Source of the DNA: Corallium rubrum | Taxonomy: Eukaryota > Cnidaria > Anthozoa > Scleralcyonacea > Coralliidae | NCBI GenBank assembly: GCA_964035015.1 | Contig: CAXIUP010000160.1 | Coordinates: 1-64,000 of the forward strand | Length of the DNA: 64,000 nucleotides | Reading direction: 5' to 3' | Shown: positions 31,101-40,622 of the stretch, in pieces | Layout of the letters: every line of letters begins with the position of its first letter | Numbering within the stretch: position 1 is the stretch's first letter | Translations under genes and position numbers: made by a program | The notes under the pieces: model-generated | Database searches by the model: none | Told to the model about the DNA's origin: nothing | The model's input: the letters and a program-made list of their open reading frames with translations, nothing else

Positions 31101-31603
31101 TGTGGGATTTCTGAAGTATACACCTTCTATTTTAAGTCTTTAGGCTGGTAGCTCTTAAAAGATTGTAATTTTTAAAATGTGATTTGTTTAAAGAAACGTT
31201 TTTTATAATAAGACTAAATAACGAAATCAAGTTTCAAAAATATTTAATTTCATATTTACCATCACACGAAGCTCCTAATATTTACAAACACGCAAAAGTT
31301 AAAATCCATACGTATCGAAATTATTTACAATCACTCGCTATTAATCGCAGAATTAATGGAGAAAGTCTTTAGCGTTGGGCGTCTCTACGTGTAAAGGATT
31401 ATTTGTAATGTTCGCAGATAAACTTCTTAGTCCCCATTAGCGAGTTCGGAAATGATAATTAAATTACGAAGACTGGTAACTAGTTGAGCGCGCGCTATGC
31501 ATTGCGGTACATTTAAGGGGACGCCAGTTCGAAGCAAAATATTAAAATTAAGCTAGTTGTATTAATAGCATGGTTTATCGTCGAAGAAAGCGCTTGTTTT
31601 GTT
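31101..31603. other. Unassigned, one short ORF
   Basis: A 62-codon frame at 31184-31372 (Asn/Ile/Lys-rich) has no recognisable domain. The rest is featureless and includes the 5' flank of the next gene. Confidence 0.3.
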
Positions 31604-32377
31604 ATGGGAAAGTGGAATTGTTGTGTCCCGGGATGCACTAATAACTGGCGTAATTCACCATCGTTGCCGTTTCACAGAATCCCTCTTAATGCTGATATTC
31701 GTGTGAAGTACGACAGATTGGTGAGGAATGATAACTTGAAGTTGTCGTCTTCGAGCACAAGGATATGTGGCGCACATTTTCCAGGGAATGTAAGAGCTTT
31801 TGTGAATCAGTTGCCGTCTATATTTCCCTGGACAAAAGATGTTGTGCCTCGAAGAGTGATTGTCAAGCACAGTTTGCCTTTACAAGAGCAAAAGCGCCGA
31901 AAAGTAGTGAAAGCAAGTGAGCCTCTGGAACATTCTCTCTCCGACATCGACCAACAAGAAATTGCTGAAATAAACACAAACCAACAACTGGAATACGCAA
32001 GTGTAAAAAGTGAGCTCCATTCTGGCTCAATCAGTGATCCTGATATAGTTAAAAAAAGTGGTTACCTTGAAAAGCTGCAGAAAGGTGATGTTGTAATGGC
32101 TGATAAGGGTTTCTTGATCCGAGATGAATTGGCTGAAGTTGGAGCCTCCCTTGTTATGCCTAATTTCCTCAAGGGGAAAAATCAGTTTACTGCAGAAGAA
32201 AGTACACACAACAAGAAAATAGCCGTCTTGAGAATTCATGTAGAGAGGTGCATGGAGAGGTTAAAAAACTGGCACATATTTGACAGATCAATGCCAATTT
32301 TACTTGCAGATACTGCGTCCGACACATGGATTGTGGTTGCATGCATTTCCAATTTTTGGCCACCTCTTATATATTAA
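31604..32377 (+). CDS. THAP-DDE transposase, internally deleted
   Basis: 257-aa intact frame. Residues 1-80 form a THAP C2CH zinc finger (WNCCVPGCTNNW, LPFHRIP, RICGAHF). From about residue 135 the sequence is the C-terminal half of a DDE_Tnp_4 (PIF/ISL2EU-type) nuclease: SELHSGSISDPDIVKKSGYL, VMADKGFLIRDEL (second Asp), MPNFLKGKNQFTAEE and LRIHVERCMERLKNW (catalytic Glu). The part that should carry the first catalytic Asp is missing, so the junction near residues 115-135 is an internal deletion that kept the frame. It could bind DNA but should not cleave. Confidence 0.8.
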   Translation: MGKWNCCVPGCTNNWRNSPSLPFHRIPLNADIRVKYDRLVRNDNLKLSSSSTRICGAHFPGNVRAFVNQLPSIFPWTKDVVPRRVIVKHSLPLQEQKRRKVVKASEPLEHSLSDIDQQEIAEINTNQQLEYASVKSELHSGSISDPDIVKKSGYLEKLQKGDVVMADKGFLIRDELAEVGASLVMPNFLKGKNQFTAEESTHNKKIAVLRIHVERCMERLKNWHIFDRSMPILLADTASDTWIVVACISNFWPPLIY

Positions 32378-33693
32378 ATTAAGGTTTTTGTATTATATTA
32401 TATATATTTTTATTATATTATATTTTTGTATTATATTATATATTAAATAATATCGCCTGAATAAAATCACCTGGCATTAGCCGGAATAAAATGTCAAGGT
32501 GTGGCAGTGCACCCTTGCCTATTAATGGGTTAACAACAAATTGCCTAATAGTTTTAGTATAAACCCAAAACATTGCCTCTGCACACCATGGCCAGAAATC
32601 GAGGACAGCCAGCGGCAGTGGCCTGTGGGCTCAGATTTAGATGGAAATATTAATTTGAAGATTCGGATGGCTAAATATCGATCATTTCGGCTATAAACAG
32701 AAGTCTATAACAATAAATTAAAGTAGAGTTATTCCCTAAAATGTCTTATTGATCCATTTCTTACCCAAATATCAAATTACAAAAGGTTTAATCGTCTAGA
32801 CAAGCCTGTACACTCAAACTCACAATAATTGCCGCATAAATTTCGTTATTATTTCTGAATCCACAGTCTAAACATTGTAAACAATACAGCGGTAAAGATC
32901 ATGGGAACCCCTAGCAACAGTGCTTTTATAATGGCGGACAAGAACCCAAAGTTATCAAGCAAAAGTTGGATTGTTTACGCTAACTTTGGTAATCATCTTG
33001 GTGTATGATGGATTAAATTTCTGCTCTAAAACTGTATATTTCAAGCCATTCGGGAACCTGTTCTTAGATGTAGAAATGTCTTTAAAAGTTTGGCAAAACA
33101 AAGTATCGTTCTCGATCAATGTATTCAGACGTGCACATCAGCACATGTGAGACAAACCGACTATATCTAGGCAAAATCGTCGCTGAGAAAAGCGCACTTC
33201 AACAAATCGTAAGGAATTTAACAGACGCCAATACACAGAGGTAAGAGATAAATATAAGCGTCTAGAGAACTCGTTTAGGCTAGACGAGTTGTTACAAAAT
33301 TTGCTGTGGTTAATACTTGCATAATTTGCCGATGTCTTAGACGTACACATGTTGGAATTTTCAATCGCATGTACTTGAAAATGTATATTATCAATTTTTC
33401 CCTATCAAATCTATTACAATCCGCCATCTTGAATTTAGTTTTTGTGAACCTTACGCGCATGCTTGTCCATCTGATTTCGCCATAGTGTCCTCGATTTCTC
33501 GCCATGTCTATTCTTATACTATCACTAACAGCCCTCTATTTGGCTTATATAATAGTATTTATACAATTATTTATATGATGTGAACATTAGAAAAATAGCA
33601 AAATAATTTATTTACAGATATATTATATACAGTATGTTATTTAAATAAAGCAATTAGATATTTACACAAATGTCTTGGTAACTTTGCTACAAC
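32378..33693. other. AT-rich spacer with inverted ends
   Basis: Begins with (TTATAT)n-like sequence and a CACCTGGCATTAGCCGGAATAAA repeat copy (32470). CATGGCCAGAAATCGAGGACA at 32588 is nearly inverted at 33484-33506 (TGTCCTCGATTTCTCGCCATG), so a ~0.9-kb inverted-repeat element may lie between. No gene recognised. Confidence 0.4.
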
Positions 33694-33873
33694 TTAGGAT
33701 GGGAAAGGAATAACTTTACCCCACCTTGGACAACCAAATTTTACATTTGGGTAGACCAGTTCTGGAAGAATATGTTCATAATAAAATGCTTCAAGTTTTT
33801 TAAGGGTCATATCCCAAAATACTTCATCAAAGCTGACCTCGTCAGTGTGCACCCAAATGCCGTTTGAAACGAC
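33694..33873 (-). pseudogene. C-terminal end of the interrupted SWIM-YqaJ gene
   Basis: Minus-strand reading VSNGIWVHTDEVSFDEVFW ... LEAFYYEHILPELVYP then a stop at 33694. This is the C-terminal part of a YqaJ-type (lambda-exonuclease-like) domain. The N-terminal part is 18.4 kb away at 52.28-52.9 kb, and the frames on the two sides agree when one copy of the 6-bp duplication is discounted. The interruption is therefore caused by the Polinton. Confidence 0.85.
33868..33873. repeat. Target-site duplication AACGAC (left)
   Basis: AACGAC directly precedes the left inverted repeat and directly follows the right one (52276-52281). Polintons make 6-bp duplications. Confidence 0.95.
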
Positions 33874-34465
33874 AGTAGTATAGGATATGGGGGTACGAGC
33901 ACAGTTTGTTTTGGCTCTATTAGCAGAGAACTCCTCCATTTTCACGCACAGACGAGATTTTTGTCTAATCCCAGGGGACTTTTAAAAAGTGATGCATGCG
34001 ACCACTTTTTTTATCTTTTTTATAATTTTTTTGTTTTTTCGTTTTTTTTGTAAAGTGGCCGCATGCATCACTTTTTTAGGGAAGATTAAAACTCGACAAA
34101 AAATTATGGGGGTACGAGCACAGTTTGTTTTGGCTCTATTTCGCAGAGAACTCCTCCATTTTCACGCACAGACGAGGTTTTTGTCAAATCCTGAGGGTCT
34201 GAAGAGTTGGCCGCATGCATCACCTTTCCCTAGCAACCACATTTCAAATCACCAAGCCAACCCAATTTCAAATCAACAGACCAAAATATATCACTTCATA
34301 GAATCCCACATAAATGTGAAAAACTCTACGAGGTATAATTTCAGCTGCCGTCAGCCTGAATTTGTATATCTTATGTAGGTGGCAATTCCTGTTTAATTTA
34401 ATCAGTCAACAAAAGCAAATCCGCAGTTGTAAAACCACTCATCTAAAACCCGTATGAGTTTATGT
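33874..34465. repeat. Left terminal inverted repeat of the Polinton
   Basis: About 592 bp, nearly identical to the inverse of 51.68-52.28 kb. It contains a direct repeat of ~90 bp (GGGGGTACGAGCACAGTTTG at 33889 and 34109, both running into CACGCACAGACGAG), a large hairpin at 33988-34073 (GTGATGCATGCGACCAC / GTGGCCGCATGCATCAC around a T-rich loop), and at its inner edge an antisense copy of the last ~20 codons of the polymerase gene. Open frames in it are not genes. Confidence 0.95.
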
Positions 34466-34478
34466 CCCAAAATCTGTC

Positions 34479-34830
34479 CAGTTCGCTTCATGAGAAAAAT
34501 TATTACGCGTAAGACTAATTATCAGTTCGCTTCATGAGAAAAATTATTACGCGTAAGACTAATTATCAGTTCGCTTCATGAGAAAAATTATTACGCGTAA
34601 GACTAATTATGAGTTCGCTTCATGAGAAAAATTATTACGCGTAAGACTAATTATCAGTTCGCTTCATGAGAAAAATTATTACGCGTAAGACTAATTATCA
34701 GTTCGCTTCATGAGAAAAATTATTACGCGTAAGACTAATTATCAGTTCGCTTCATGAGAAAAATTATTACGCGTAAGACTAATTATCAGTTCGCTTCATG
34801 AGAAAAATTATTACGCGTAAGACTAATTAT
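34479..34830. repeat. Eight tandem 44-bp repeats next to the left inverted repeat
   Basis: Unit CAGTTCGCTTCATGAGAAAA followed by ATTATTACGCGTAAGACTAATTAT, exactly 44 bp, copies starting 34479, 34523, 34567, 34611 (one C to G change), 34655, 34699, 34743 and 34787. Each has the inner palindromes TCATGA and ACGCGT. Present at one end only. Flanked by a duplicated TATGTCCCAAAATSTGTCCA phrase. Possible origin, packaging or expression element; function unknown. Confidence 0.9.
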
Positions 34831-34889
34831 CGTCTATGTCCCAAAATGTGTCCACTTCACTAACCCCCACACAAATGTGAAGTATATTT

Positions 34890-35431
34890 TCAGCTGCCGT
34901 CAGACTGGATTTGCATATTTTCTGCAGGTGGCAATTTCTGTTTACTTTTATGTTGATATATATGTCTACCGGTTATAGCAACACCGCCGAGTAATCCTAT
35001 CAGAGGTATATATGGACTAACTACTGAGATGGCGCTTTCAACGTCTTTTCTCAATATACTATTACCTTTTAGTTCATCTGCTAGAGTCTTAGGGTCTTCA
35101 ATTGCGTCCAACCCGCCGAGTGTAGATGAGAACTGGCTGATGAGTAAATCCGTGAGGAACCCGTCCGCGTCCTTCTTCCTCTTAGCTTCATAAGCCTTGT
35201 GAACTTTCTCAAGTGCCTTATTACTACACTTTTTTATGTACTCAACTTTCTGCGTTATGTAACCTTCTTCAGACGCCTTCAATAGGTCTTCACGTCTGGT
35301 ATCTACGCTAGGTCCTCAGTGTTGACAATACTCTTTTCCGTAATCTGTAGCTCATCCACTAGTTTATCAATAGCTTCATCTTCAATAACAACTGGCTCAG
35401 TCTTATTGCGTCTACCTTCCTTCTTCACCAT
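34890..35431 (-). pseudogene. Small membrane protein gene with frameshift, Polinton
   Basis: Starts MVKKEGRRNKTEPVVIED at 35431. The frame breaks near 35315 (the first frame stops just after IVNTEDL; the second resumes with SVDTRREDLLKASEEGY), which fits a one-base indel. The downstream part is a Lys/Glu-rich helix (KKCSNKALEKVHKAYEAKRK) and a hydrophobic segment near the C-terminus (YIPLIGLLGGVAITG), so a single-pass membrane protein of about 180 residues. Its 3' end overlaps a copy of an inverted-repeat segment (34.88-34.94 kb). No family recognised. Last gene of the minus block, after the ATPase. Confidence 0.6.
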
Positions 35432-35446
35432 ACATTAAAGCATATT

Positions 35447-36043
35447 TCATCTAACCGTATAGGTCGGCGGATGCGTATTAAGTGTAATATCAAGGTATTT
35501 ACCAATGGCAAGCTGCGCAATGATAGACTTCTCCATTTCACTGTCTGCAACATGTCCGAAGAACTCATCCCTCAACACCTTCATACTTCTCCTATTATGA
35601 GTACTGAAAAATATCAGCCTAGTGGTATTATCCCTTATGCCAGTCGCCACACTGTTCTACTTCTGCGTTAGAATGAATAGTGTAATATTGTGATGCCTAC
35701 CACTATATGATAAAAAAGTCAGCATGCTGTTGTTGAGATGCTGCTCATTTGTGCTGCTCATATCATCAACTATTATCGCAGTCTTAGACCCGGAATAAAT
35801 TTTCACTATAGCTTCGAGAACCTGGTCAAGTCTGTCTGGGCTTATATCCAGTCCGATGACATCAGCATCACTATTCAGATATCCCCAGTCTAGGTATGTC
35901 ATGTTTATCCACAGCGTCGGACAAAGTATTATGATGAAGTCAAAATACTTCCTATACTCAACAGCAAGGATCTCATTTAGCAGTGTGTAAGTTTTCCCAC
36001 ATCCAGATGGTCCGACTATCAGAATAGTCTCAGGCTGGTTCAT
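35447..36043 (-). pseudogene. Polinton packaging ATPase (FtsK/HerA type) with in-frame amber
   Basis: DNA-packaging ATPase of the A32/FtsK-HerA class found in Polintons and many dsDNA viruses. Walker A GPSGCGKT at residues 10-17, Walker B AIIVDDMS near residue 95, and the sensor segment LFILTQK just before a TAG codon at 35657-35659. The frame stays open past the stop (ATGIRDNTTRLIFFSTHNR ... to 35447), so the intended length is about 198 residues and the stop is a single substitution. The start codon is 3 bp from the stop of the capsid gene, as in an operon-like viral cluster. Confidence 0.9.
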
Positions 36044-36046
36044 ATA

Positions 36047-37282
36047 CTAATACTGAATAGATTGCAGCTGTCCGTTGGCTAAGTTGATGAGACCGTCCGA
36101 AAGCACGTACAGGTAGCAGATACAGGCAGTAGTACCAGAACTCTTCTCCACCTCAATAAGTATACCATTCTGTGTGTCAGTCAGCTTTACACCCTGGCCC
36201 TGTACCCTCTTCAGCGCTGTTGTTGAGAAGTCACAAACCAAGGCAAACTTGTCGTGGTAGAAATCCGCCTCACTAACATTCCTATCAAACCTGTCATCAC
36301 ATGGGAAGAACACCCGGCTGGCCTCATTGAAGAAATCGTACTTCTTCATCGACTGTGTGTATAGGAAGTTTGGCTGACCTTGGAAACTTATCTTAACACT
36401 TTCGATAGCTGGGTAGTAGAACGACTCACTTCCATCAGTAGTTCTTTTAAAGATCATTACGATATTTCTCAGAGACTTTCTTGGTAAGTTCACATTCTCA
36501 TGGATTTTTGTGCTACTACCAGCAACTGGGAAGGTTTTAACCAGGGTGGCGTGACTGTAGTAGGAAGATTTACCCCTACTGTAAATACCCTCAACCTCAC
36601 CCGACAGCATCTCATTCTCAACTGTCTCATACCTCAACTTCAGGTTATCCAACCTAAAGCTAGATGGCACAGCCTTACCACTACCTCCGGGGAGTAATAC
36701 ATTACCTGGACTGTTAATTTTCAGTATAGTCTCATGTGTGTTCTGCAATGCGTGAGGATAGATAGCTCCGTTTTCACTAAGCCAGTCATCATCAATAGGC
36801 ACTGTGAACCTATCACCATAGATATTATTCATGAGAGCATCACCGCCAACACTAGCGTTACCACTTGCGTCCTGACTTCTTAGCTTAGCAAGGTTGGCAC
36901 TCCCGCCAAGACCCTGGTCAATTTTCCCAGCCCGCTTGGACTTAGACCATAGGTCCTCATAACATCTAAGCACATGGGCCTCATTCAAGTCTCTATATAT
37001 TTCCCCATTGAACTTGTGGGTTATTTGCTTAAATAGGGTGGACTTAAGATTGTTCTGGTGGTATGACTCCTTATTTCCATTCTTCAGGTTGAATGTAAGC
37101 ATTCTACTGCCAGGAATTAGTACATGATTAACCGGCAGTGTCGCCAGCTTTACATACAGGTCCTGGCCAGAGGATATATGTGTTGGGTTGAATGTTACGT
37201 CGACTACTCTCCTAGTACCTTTCTTACTACTGTCTGGCTTCTTCAGTTTATAACTTGGGGCAATTCTGTCTTCCTGCAACAT
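36047..37282 (-). CDS. Polinton major capsid protein (double jelly-roll)
   Basis: 411-aa intact protein. The C-terminal third is the most diagnostic: VKISFQGQPNFLY, then FYHDKFALVCDFSTT, GQGVKLTDTQNGILIEVEK and CICYLYVLSDGLINL, the pattern shared by Polinton hexon-like capsid proteins. The N-terminal part has beta-rich sequence (DVTFNPTHISSGQDLYVKLA). Length is slightly below many Polinton capsid proteins. It lies directly before the ATPase and after the 509-aa gene, a typical morphogenesis neighbourhood. Assigned by remembered family motifs, without structure prediction. Confidence 0.85.
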   Translation of the reverse strand: MLQEDRIAPSYKLKKPDSSKKGTRRVVDVTFNPTHISSGQDLYVKLATLPVNHVLIPGSRMLTFNLKNGNKESYHQNNLKSTLFKQITHKFNGEIYRDLNEAHVLRCYEDLWSKSKRAGKIDQGLGGSANLAKLRSQDASGNASVGGDALMNNIYGDRFTVPIDDDWLSENGAIYPHALQNTHETILKINSPGNVLLPGGSGKAVPSSFRLDNLKLRYETVENEMLSGEVEGIYSRGKSSYYSHATLVKTFPVAGSSTKIHENVNLPRKSLRNIVMIFKRTTDGSESFYYPAIESVKISFQGQPNFLYTQSMKKYDFFNEASRVFFPCDDRFDRNVSEADFYHDKFALVCDFSTTALKRVQGQGVKLTDTQNGILIEVEKSSGTTACICYLYVLSDGLINLANGQLQSIQY

Positions 37283-37297
37283 AGACTAAGTTATATC

Positions 37298-38827
37298 TTA
37301 TTTCTTTCCATACCTATCATAAACCATCCATACGATCGCCACCACCAACACCCAAAGATTGCTAGCCAACCAAGCCAACCCCAAAGCACCATACTTCAGA
37401 AGTGTGGAAATCAGACTACCGAGGGCTGTTATGATAGGACCCAACACCGGACCAAGTTTCTTAGCCAACTTCCTAAAGGCATTATAAACTGACCGTCCAA
37501 ATGATACAGCAGCGTTAGCACCTTTTTTAATATTATAGCGCATTCCTATTATTACCGTCGTCAGAAGGGAAGCCACAGTCACAGCAAGCGATGTCGCGCC
37601 AAGCCAGTTCTCCTTAATCCACTTCTTAAAACGTTCTAACCTAGACAGATCTTCTATACTCTCATTACCATCAACCTCTTCCTCAAACACTGACCTAGCC
37701 TCACTATACTTAGGGACACTACCTTTCTCAACAATATGTATCAGATCAGACTTAAGCTCAGCAACCTCCTGAATATTTTTATACAGTTGCTCCTTCAGAG
37801 GGTCAGACTCTCTCAAAGCCTTCAGTCTGTATTCATTAGCCAACTGGTCCAATGCTTCTATCTTAGTGTCGGCATCCCCCTTAGGATCTAACATCCCTGC
37901 GAACTCACGGATTTCCTGTTCTGTAAGCTCCTCAACCCTCTCATGTAACCTCTCACTAATCTTTGAAACAGAGGACTCAACTATCTCTACGGTCACATTC
38001 TCAGGTATATCTGGCAGACTAATTGGATCATTACCAGTTCCATCAAAAATGGCGGTGTTATTAAGGTCATTAATAAGTCTACCTATCCTTTCCCCTGGAT
38101 TTGGTTTACTATAGTGTTTGTTCTTCTCCCTGACCATACTTTCAATCATCTCAGGTGTGTGTTCAAGATATTCATCCTTGTCAACCACCTCACTGGCGAC
38201 TTCCTCACTTACTCCCGTCTTATCTATCAGCGACTCTACCACATCACTTGTGGCAGCTATTACATCTCCAACTAGTTTGGTAAACTCCACCTCTTTTTCT
38301 GACCCCACATTAAGTTTTTCAGTGATAGGGTTGCCACTACCATCATTACGGGATGTGTTAATCATCCTAACGTCTACGCCTCTATAACTGAGAGTGATTG
38401 TGAGACCACTAAGTTTGACAGACCCACCTCTCGAGAAAGAGATATCACGGATTACTCTTAGACCGGGCTCATTATTTAGTAGTGGTCTAGTAATAAGACC
38501 TTCAGATATAGATAGAAATGATCTGACAAGCTTAACCGTTCTCATACGTTTATAATTCGCCATTCCTTTACTGAAGGTGCCTTTTCTAGTTATCATACTG
38601 TTAACGAAACTATTAATATTGTCCTTAGTTTCAATTCTCCTAACAGCAGAAATGTCTTTATCCCTGTAGTCTATGTCATCATCAATCCATTCAGTATCAG
38701 CATAAGGACCTTCAGCCTGATCTAACAGATCATAAGATTCTGGTTCCAACCGCTCTTCACCATCCTCTTCACCATGTTCAGGAGGGTTGTTTTCAAAGTC
38801 GTCAAATACGTCACCACCTTCAGCCAT
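37298..38827 (-). CDS. 509-aa acidic protein with C-terminal membrane segments, Polinton
   Basis: Intact, unassigned. Residues 1-60 are very acidic (DDFENNPPEHGEEDGEERLE, EWIDDDIDYRDKD). A middle region has beta-like character (LSGLTITLSYRGVDVRM) followed by long charged helices (SKISERLHERVEELTEQEI). The C-terminus has hydrophobic segments near 415-435 (LGATSLAVTVASLLTTVIIG) and 460-505 (LGPVLGPIITALGSLIS, LGLAWLASNLWVLVVAIVW) separated by a basic stretch. Its position between integrase and capsid gene suggests a virion or membrane-interacting structural protein. Function not established. Confidence 0.75.
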   Translation of the reverse strand: MAEGGDVFDDFENNPPEHGEEDGEERLEPESYDLLDQAEGPYADTEWIDDDIDYRDKDISAVRRIETKDNINSFVNSMITRKGTFSKGMANYKRMRTVKLVRSFLSISEGLITRPLLNNEPGLRVIRDISFSRGGSVKLSGLTITLSYRGVDVRMINTSRNDGSGNPITEKLNVGSEKEVEFTKLVGDVIAATSDVVESLIDKTGVSEEVASEVVDKDEYLEHTPEMIESMVREKNKHYSKPNPGERIGRLINDLNNTAIFDGTGNDPISLPDIPENVTVEIVESSVSKISERLHERVEELTEQEIREFAGMLDPKGDADTKIEALDQLANEYRLKALRESDPLKEQLYKNIQEVAELKSDLIHIVEKGSVPKYSEARSVFEEEVDGNESIEDLSRLERFKKWIKENWLGATSLAVTVASLLTTVIIGMRYNIKKGANAAVSFGRSVYNAFRKLAKKLGPVLGPIITALGSLISTLLKYGALGLAWLASNLWVLVVAIVWMVYDRYGKK

Positions 38828-38834
38828 CTATACA

Positions 38835-39927
38835 CTAACTAATATTCTGAATATCACTCTCAGGTACCCAGCTATTATGCTTGCTATCATACCCGAGCCA
38901 CTTCACCAGGGCCATCTTCTTTTTCCTCTTCAGTACTTTCTCCACCCTATACACATGGTCCTTCTTAACAACAGCACTTAGCTCCTCCTCATAAAACTTA
39001 CCAATTACTGGCTCACCCTCTAAGTCCGATATTTCATAAACATTTGGATCACCTCGGATCACCTTCATCACCTTGAATAGTTCCTCTGTGAAGTTAGCCT
39101 CATAGCCCTTAGTGAATATGCTTTTGTACTTACTTACTTATCCTAACAGTATCACCAACTTTGAATTTAGCTAGAGGGTATTCTCCAAAGGTGTGGCCAA
39201 ATAAGGTGTTCCACACTTCAGCCTCATTATTTTTGTTTACATTAGCAGGTTTCATCAGTATAGTTCTATGCTTACTGTTATTGTAATTGCTAACCAGCGA
39301 GTCTAGAACATCAGTCCACCTATATGTTCCCTTACTGTAGAAGTACTTCCACATAGCCGTCTTGAGGGTTCTGTTAAACCGTTCCACAACAGCAGCCTTC
39401 TTATCCGATAGGGTGCTAAAGTACTTAGAACCAGCTCCCTCCAGTAAGGACCTCACCCCAACGTTGTAAAATTCCTTACCGTCGTCAAACTGCACCAGTT
39501 CTGGGTCCGCTCCAAAACGCTTCTTAAATTTCTTAAGCAACAACGTTACCGCCTTAGTCATACTTCCAGTGTCTTTCCTATACACAGGGATGGCAAAGGC
39601 ATATCTGCTTAAAATTTCAACAGCTGTCAATATCCAACGGTATCCCTCATTCTTATTCCCATACTTACCCATATCAACAAGATCCATTTGCAGCTGCTCA
39701 CCGAGGTAGTAAACCCTAGTCTGTCTGAACTTATGCTTACTAACTATTTTCCTGTACCGTGTAAAAGTGTCCTGCGATTTCAACCACTCAGTGACCTTAC
39801 TCCTACTCACACCGGGGAGACCATCAGCCAGTGCTTTCTGGTAAAGTCTCTCAGCCGACTGGTAACCAGTTGATGGATTATAGTATATATCCCTCAACCC
39901 CTGTTCCAGTTCTATGTCATTGTCCAT
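38835..39927 (-). pseudogene. Polinton integrase (rve) with chromodomain, frameshifted
   Basis: Retroviral-type integrase. N-terminal segment LRDIYYNPSTGYQSAERLY, then the DDE core: Asp at about residue 82 (LQMDLVDMGKYG), Asp about 148 (LVQFDDGKEF), Glu about 182 (AAVVERFNRTLK). The SH3-like region starts LAKFKVGDTVRIS. A 4-bp tandem duplication (TTAC in plus-strand reading, 39127-39138) then shifts the frame to an early stop; the chromodomain (HVYRVEKVLKRKKKMALVKW ... NSWVPESDI) follows in another frame to 38835. Without it the gene would encode about 360 residues. Lesion should remove the C-terminal targeting module but leaves the catalytic core. Confidence 0.9.
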
Positions 39928-39932
39928 ATACT

Positions 39933-40604
39933 CTACGAGATGTACATGTACAGCTCCAACAGTATGCTCCCAAAACCATTCAGTGGTTTTCCATTCTGAT
40001 CTGCCACGTGGAATTCCAGCTCATTGATAACACCTCTACCAATTTCCAGCTCAGTCTCAATGTCAACAAATGACTGTGTCGAACCAAACAGCGACTGCTC
40101 GCTAGTGACTGGAAGACTCACTAGGACATTACTCTTCCTACCGTTATACAGGTTCATTGATGTAGATATCACATTACACATCACCACCAAGTACTTCAGC
40201 TTATTATTCACATTTATCAGCCCACTCTCTGTGCTACTACCTGGTAAGAATATACGGGTACTGAATCCTAGTAAAGAGGCTAAGTTGTTATGCAGTACTA
40301 GCGTCGTGCTACTGTCAGTCACCATCGTACACTTAGCCTCTGGTTTACTAAGTGTTAATGTAACCCCACTGTTCCCCTCAAGTATCTTCTTAAAATCCTG
40401 GAATGTATAATAACCATCCCCAAGGAATTTATTCACCCTCTTATTGTGAACATAGTAGTTGCCCTTACTGCTGGACACATTATAGTACTCCCACATTATG
40501 TAAGCTTTCTTCAGCAGAATATGAGGATTTTTCCCCGTCATTATAGGCTCCTCCAGTCTAATCACCTTATATGATCCTTCTATCAGCACGGTCAGTTTCC
40601 TCAT
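39933..40604 (-). CDS. Polinton minor capsid (penton-like, single jelly-roll) protein
   Basis: About 223 residues from the Met of MRKLTVLIEG (a Met four codons upstream at 40616 is possible). The C-terminal pattern LKYLVVMCNVISTSMNLYNG, VLVSLPVTSEQSLFG, SFVDIETELEIGRGVINELEF and VADQNGKPLNGFGSILLELY is that of the Polinton penton-like family. Preferred start sits at the end of a 21-bp palindrome shared with the divergent plus-strand gene. Stops 5 bp before the integrase start. Intact. Confidence 0.8.
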   Translation of the reverse strand: MRKLTVLIEGSYKVIRLEEPIMTGKNPHILLKKAYIMWEYYNVSSSKGNYYVHNKRVNKFLGDGYYTFQDFKKILEGNSGVTLTLSKPEAKCTMVTDSSTTLVLHNNLASLLGFSTRIFLPGSSTESGLINVNNKLKYLVVMCNVISTSMNLYNGRKSNVLVSLPVTSEQSLFGSTQSFVDIETELEIGRGVINELEFHVADQNGKPLNGFGSILLELYMYIS

Positions 40605-40622
40605 AATATAGATCATATTATG
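40602..40622. promoter_or_regulatory. 21-bp palindromic bidirectional start region
   Basis: CATAATAT-AGATC-ATATTATG: 8-bp perfect arms whose outer three bases are the start codons of the minus-strand penton-like gene (40604) and the plus-strand 532-aa gene (40620). It is the only divergence point between the two main gene blocks and leaves 15 bp between the two ATGs. Expression from both sides must use this palindrome or signals within the opposite coding region. Confidence 0.65.

Noticed and set aside
33989..34378. 129-aa frames in both terminal repeats as a gene
   Set aside because: Low-complexity translation across a T-rich hairpin and repeats; same frame in both inverted copies follows from the repeat itself.
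34479..34830. CRISPR-like array
   Set aside because: Units are contiguous identical 44-mers with no variable spacers, inside a eukaryotic Polinton.
35657..35659. Programmed readthrough of the ATPase amber
   Set aside because: No supporting structure or conserved context visible; a point mutation or base error is simpler, especially with two other lesions nearby.
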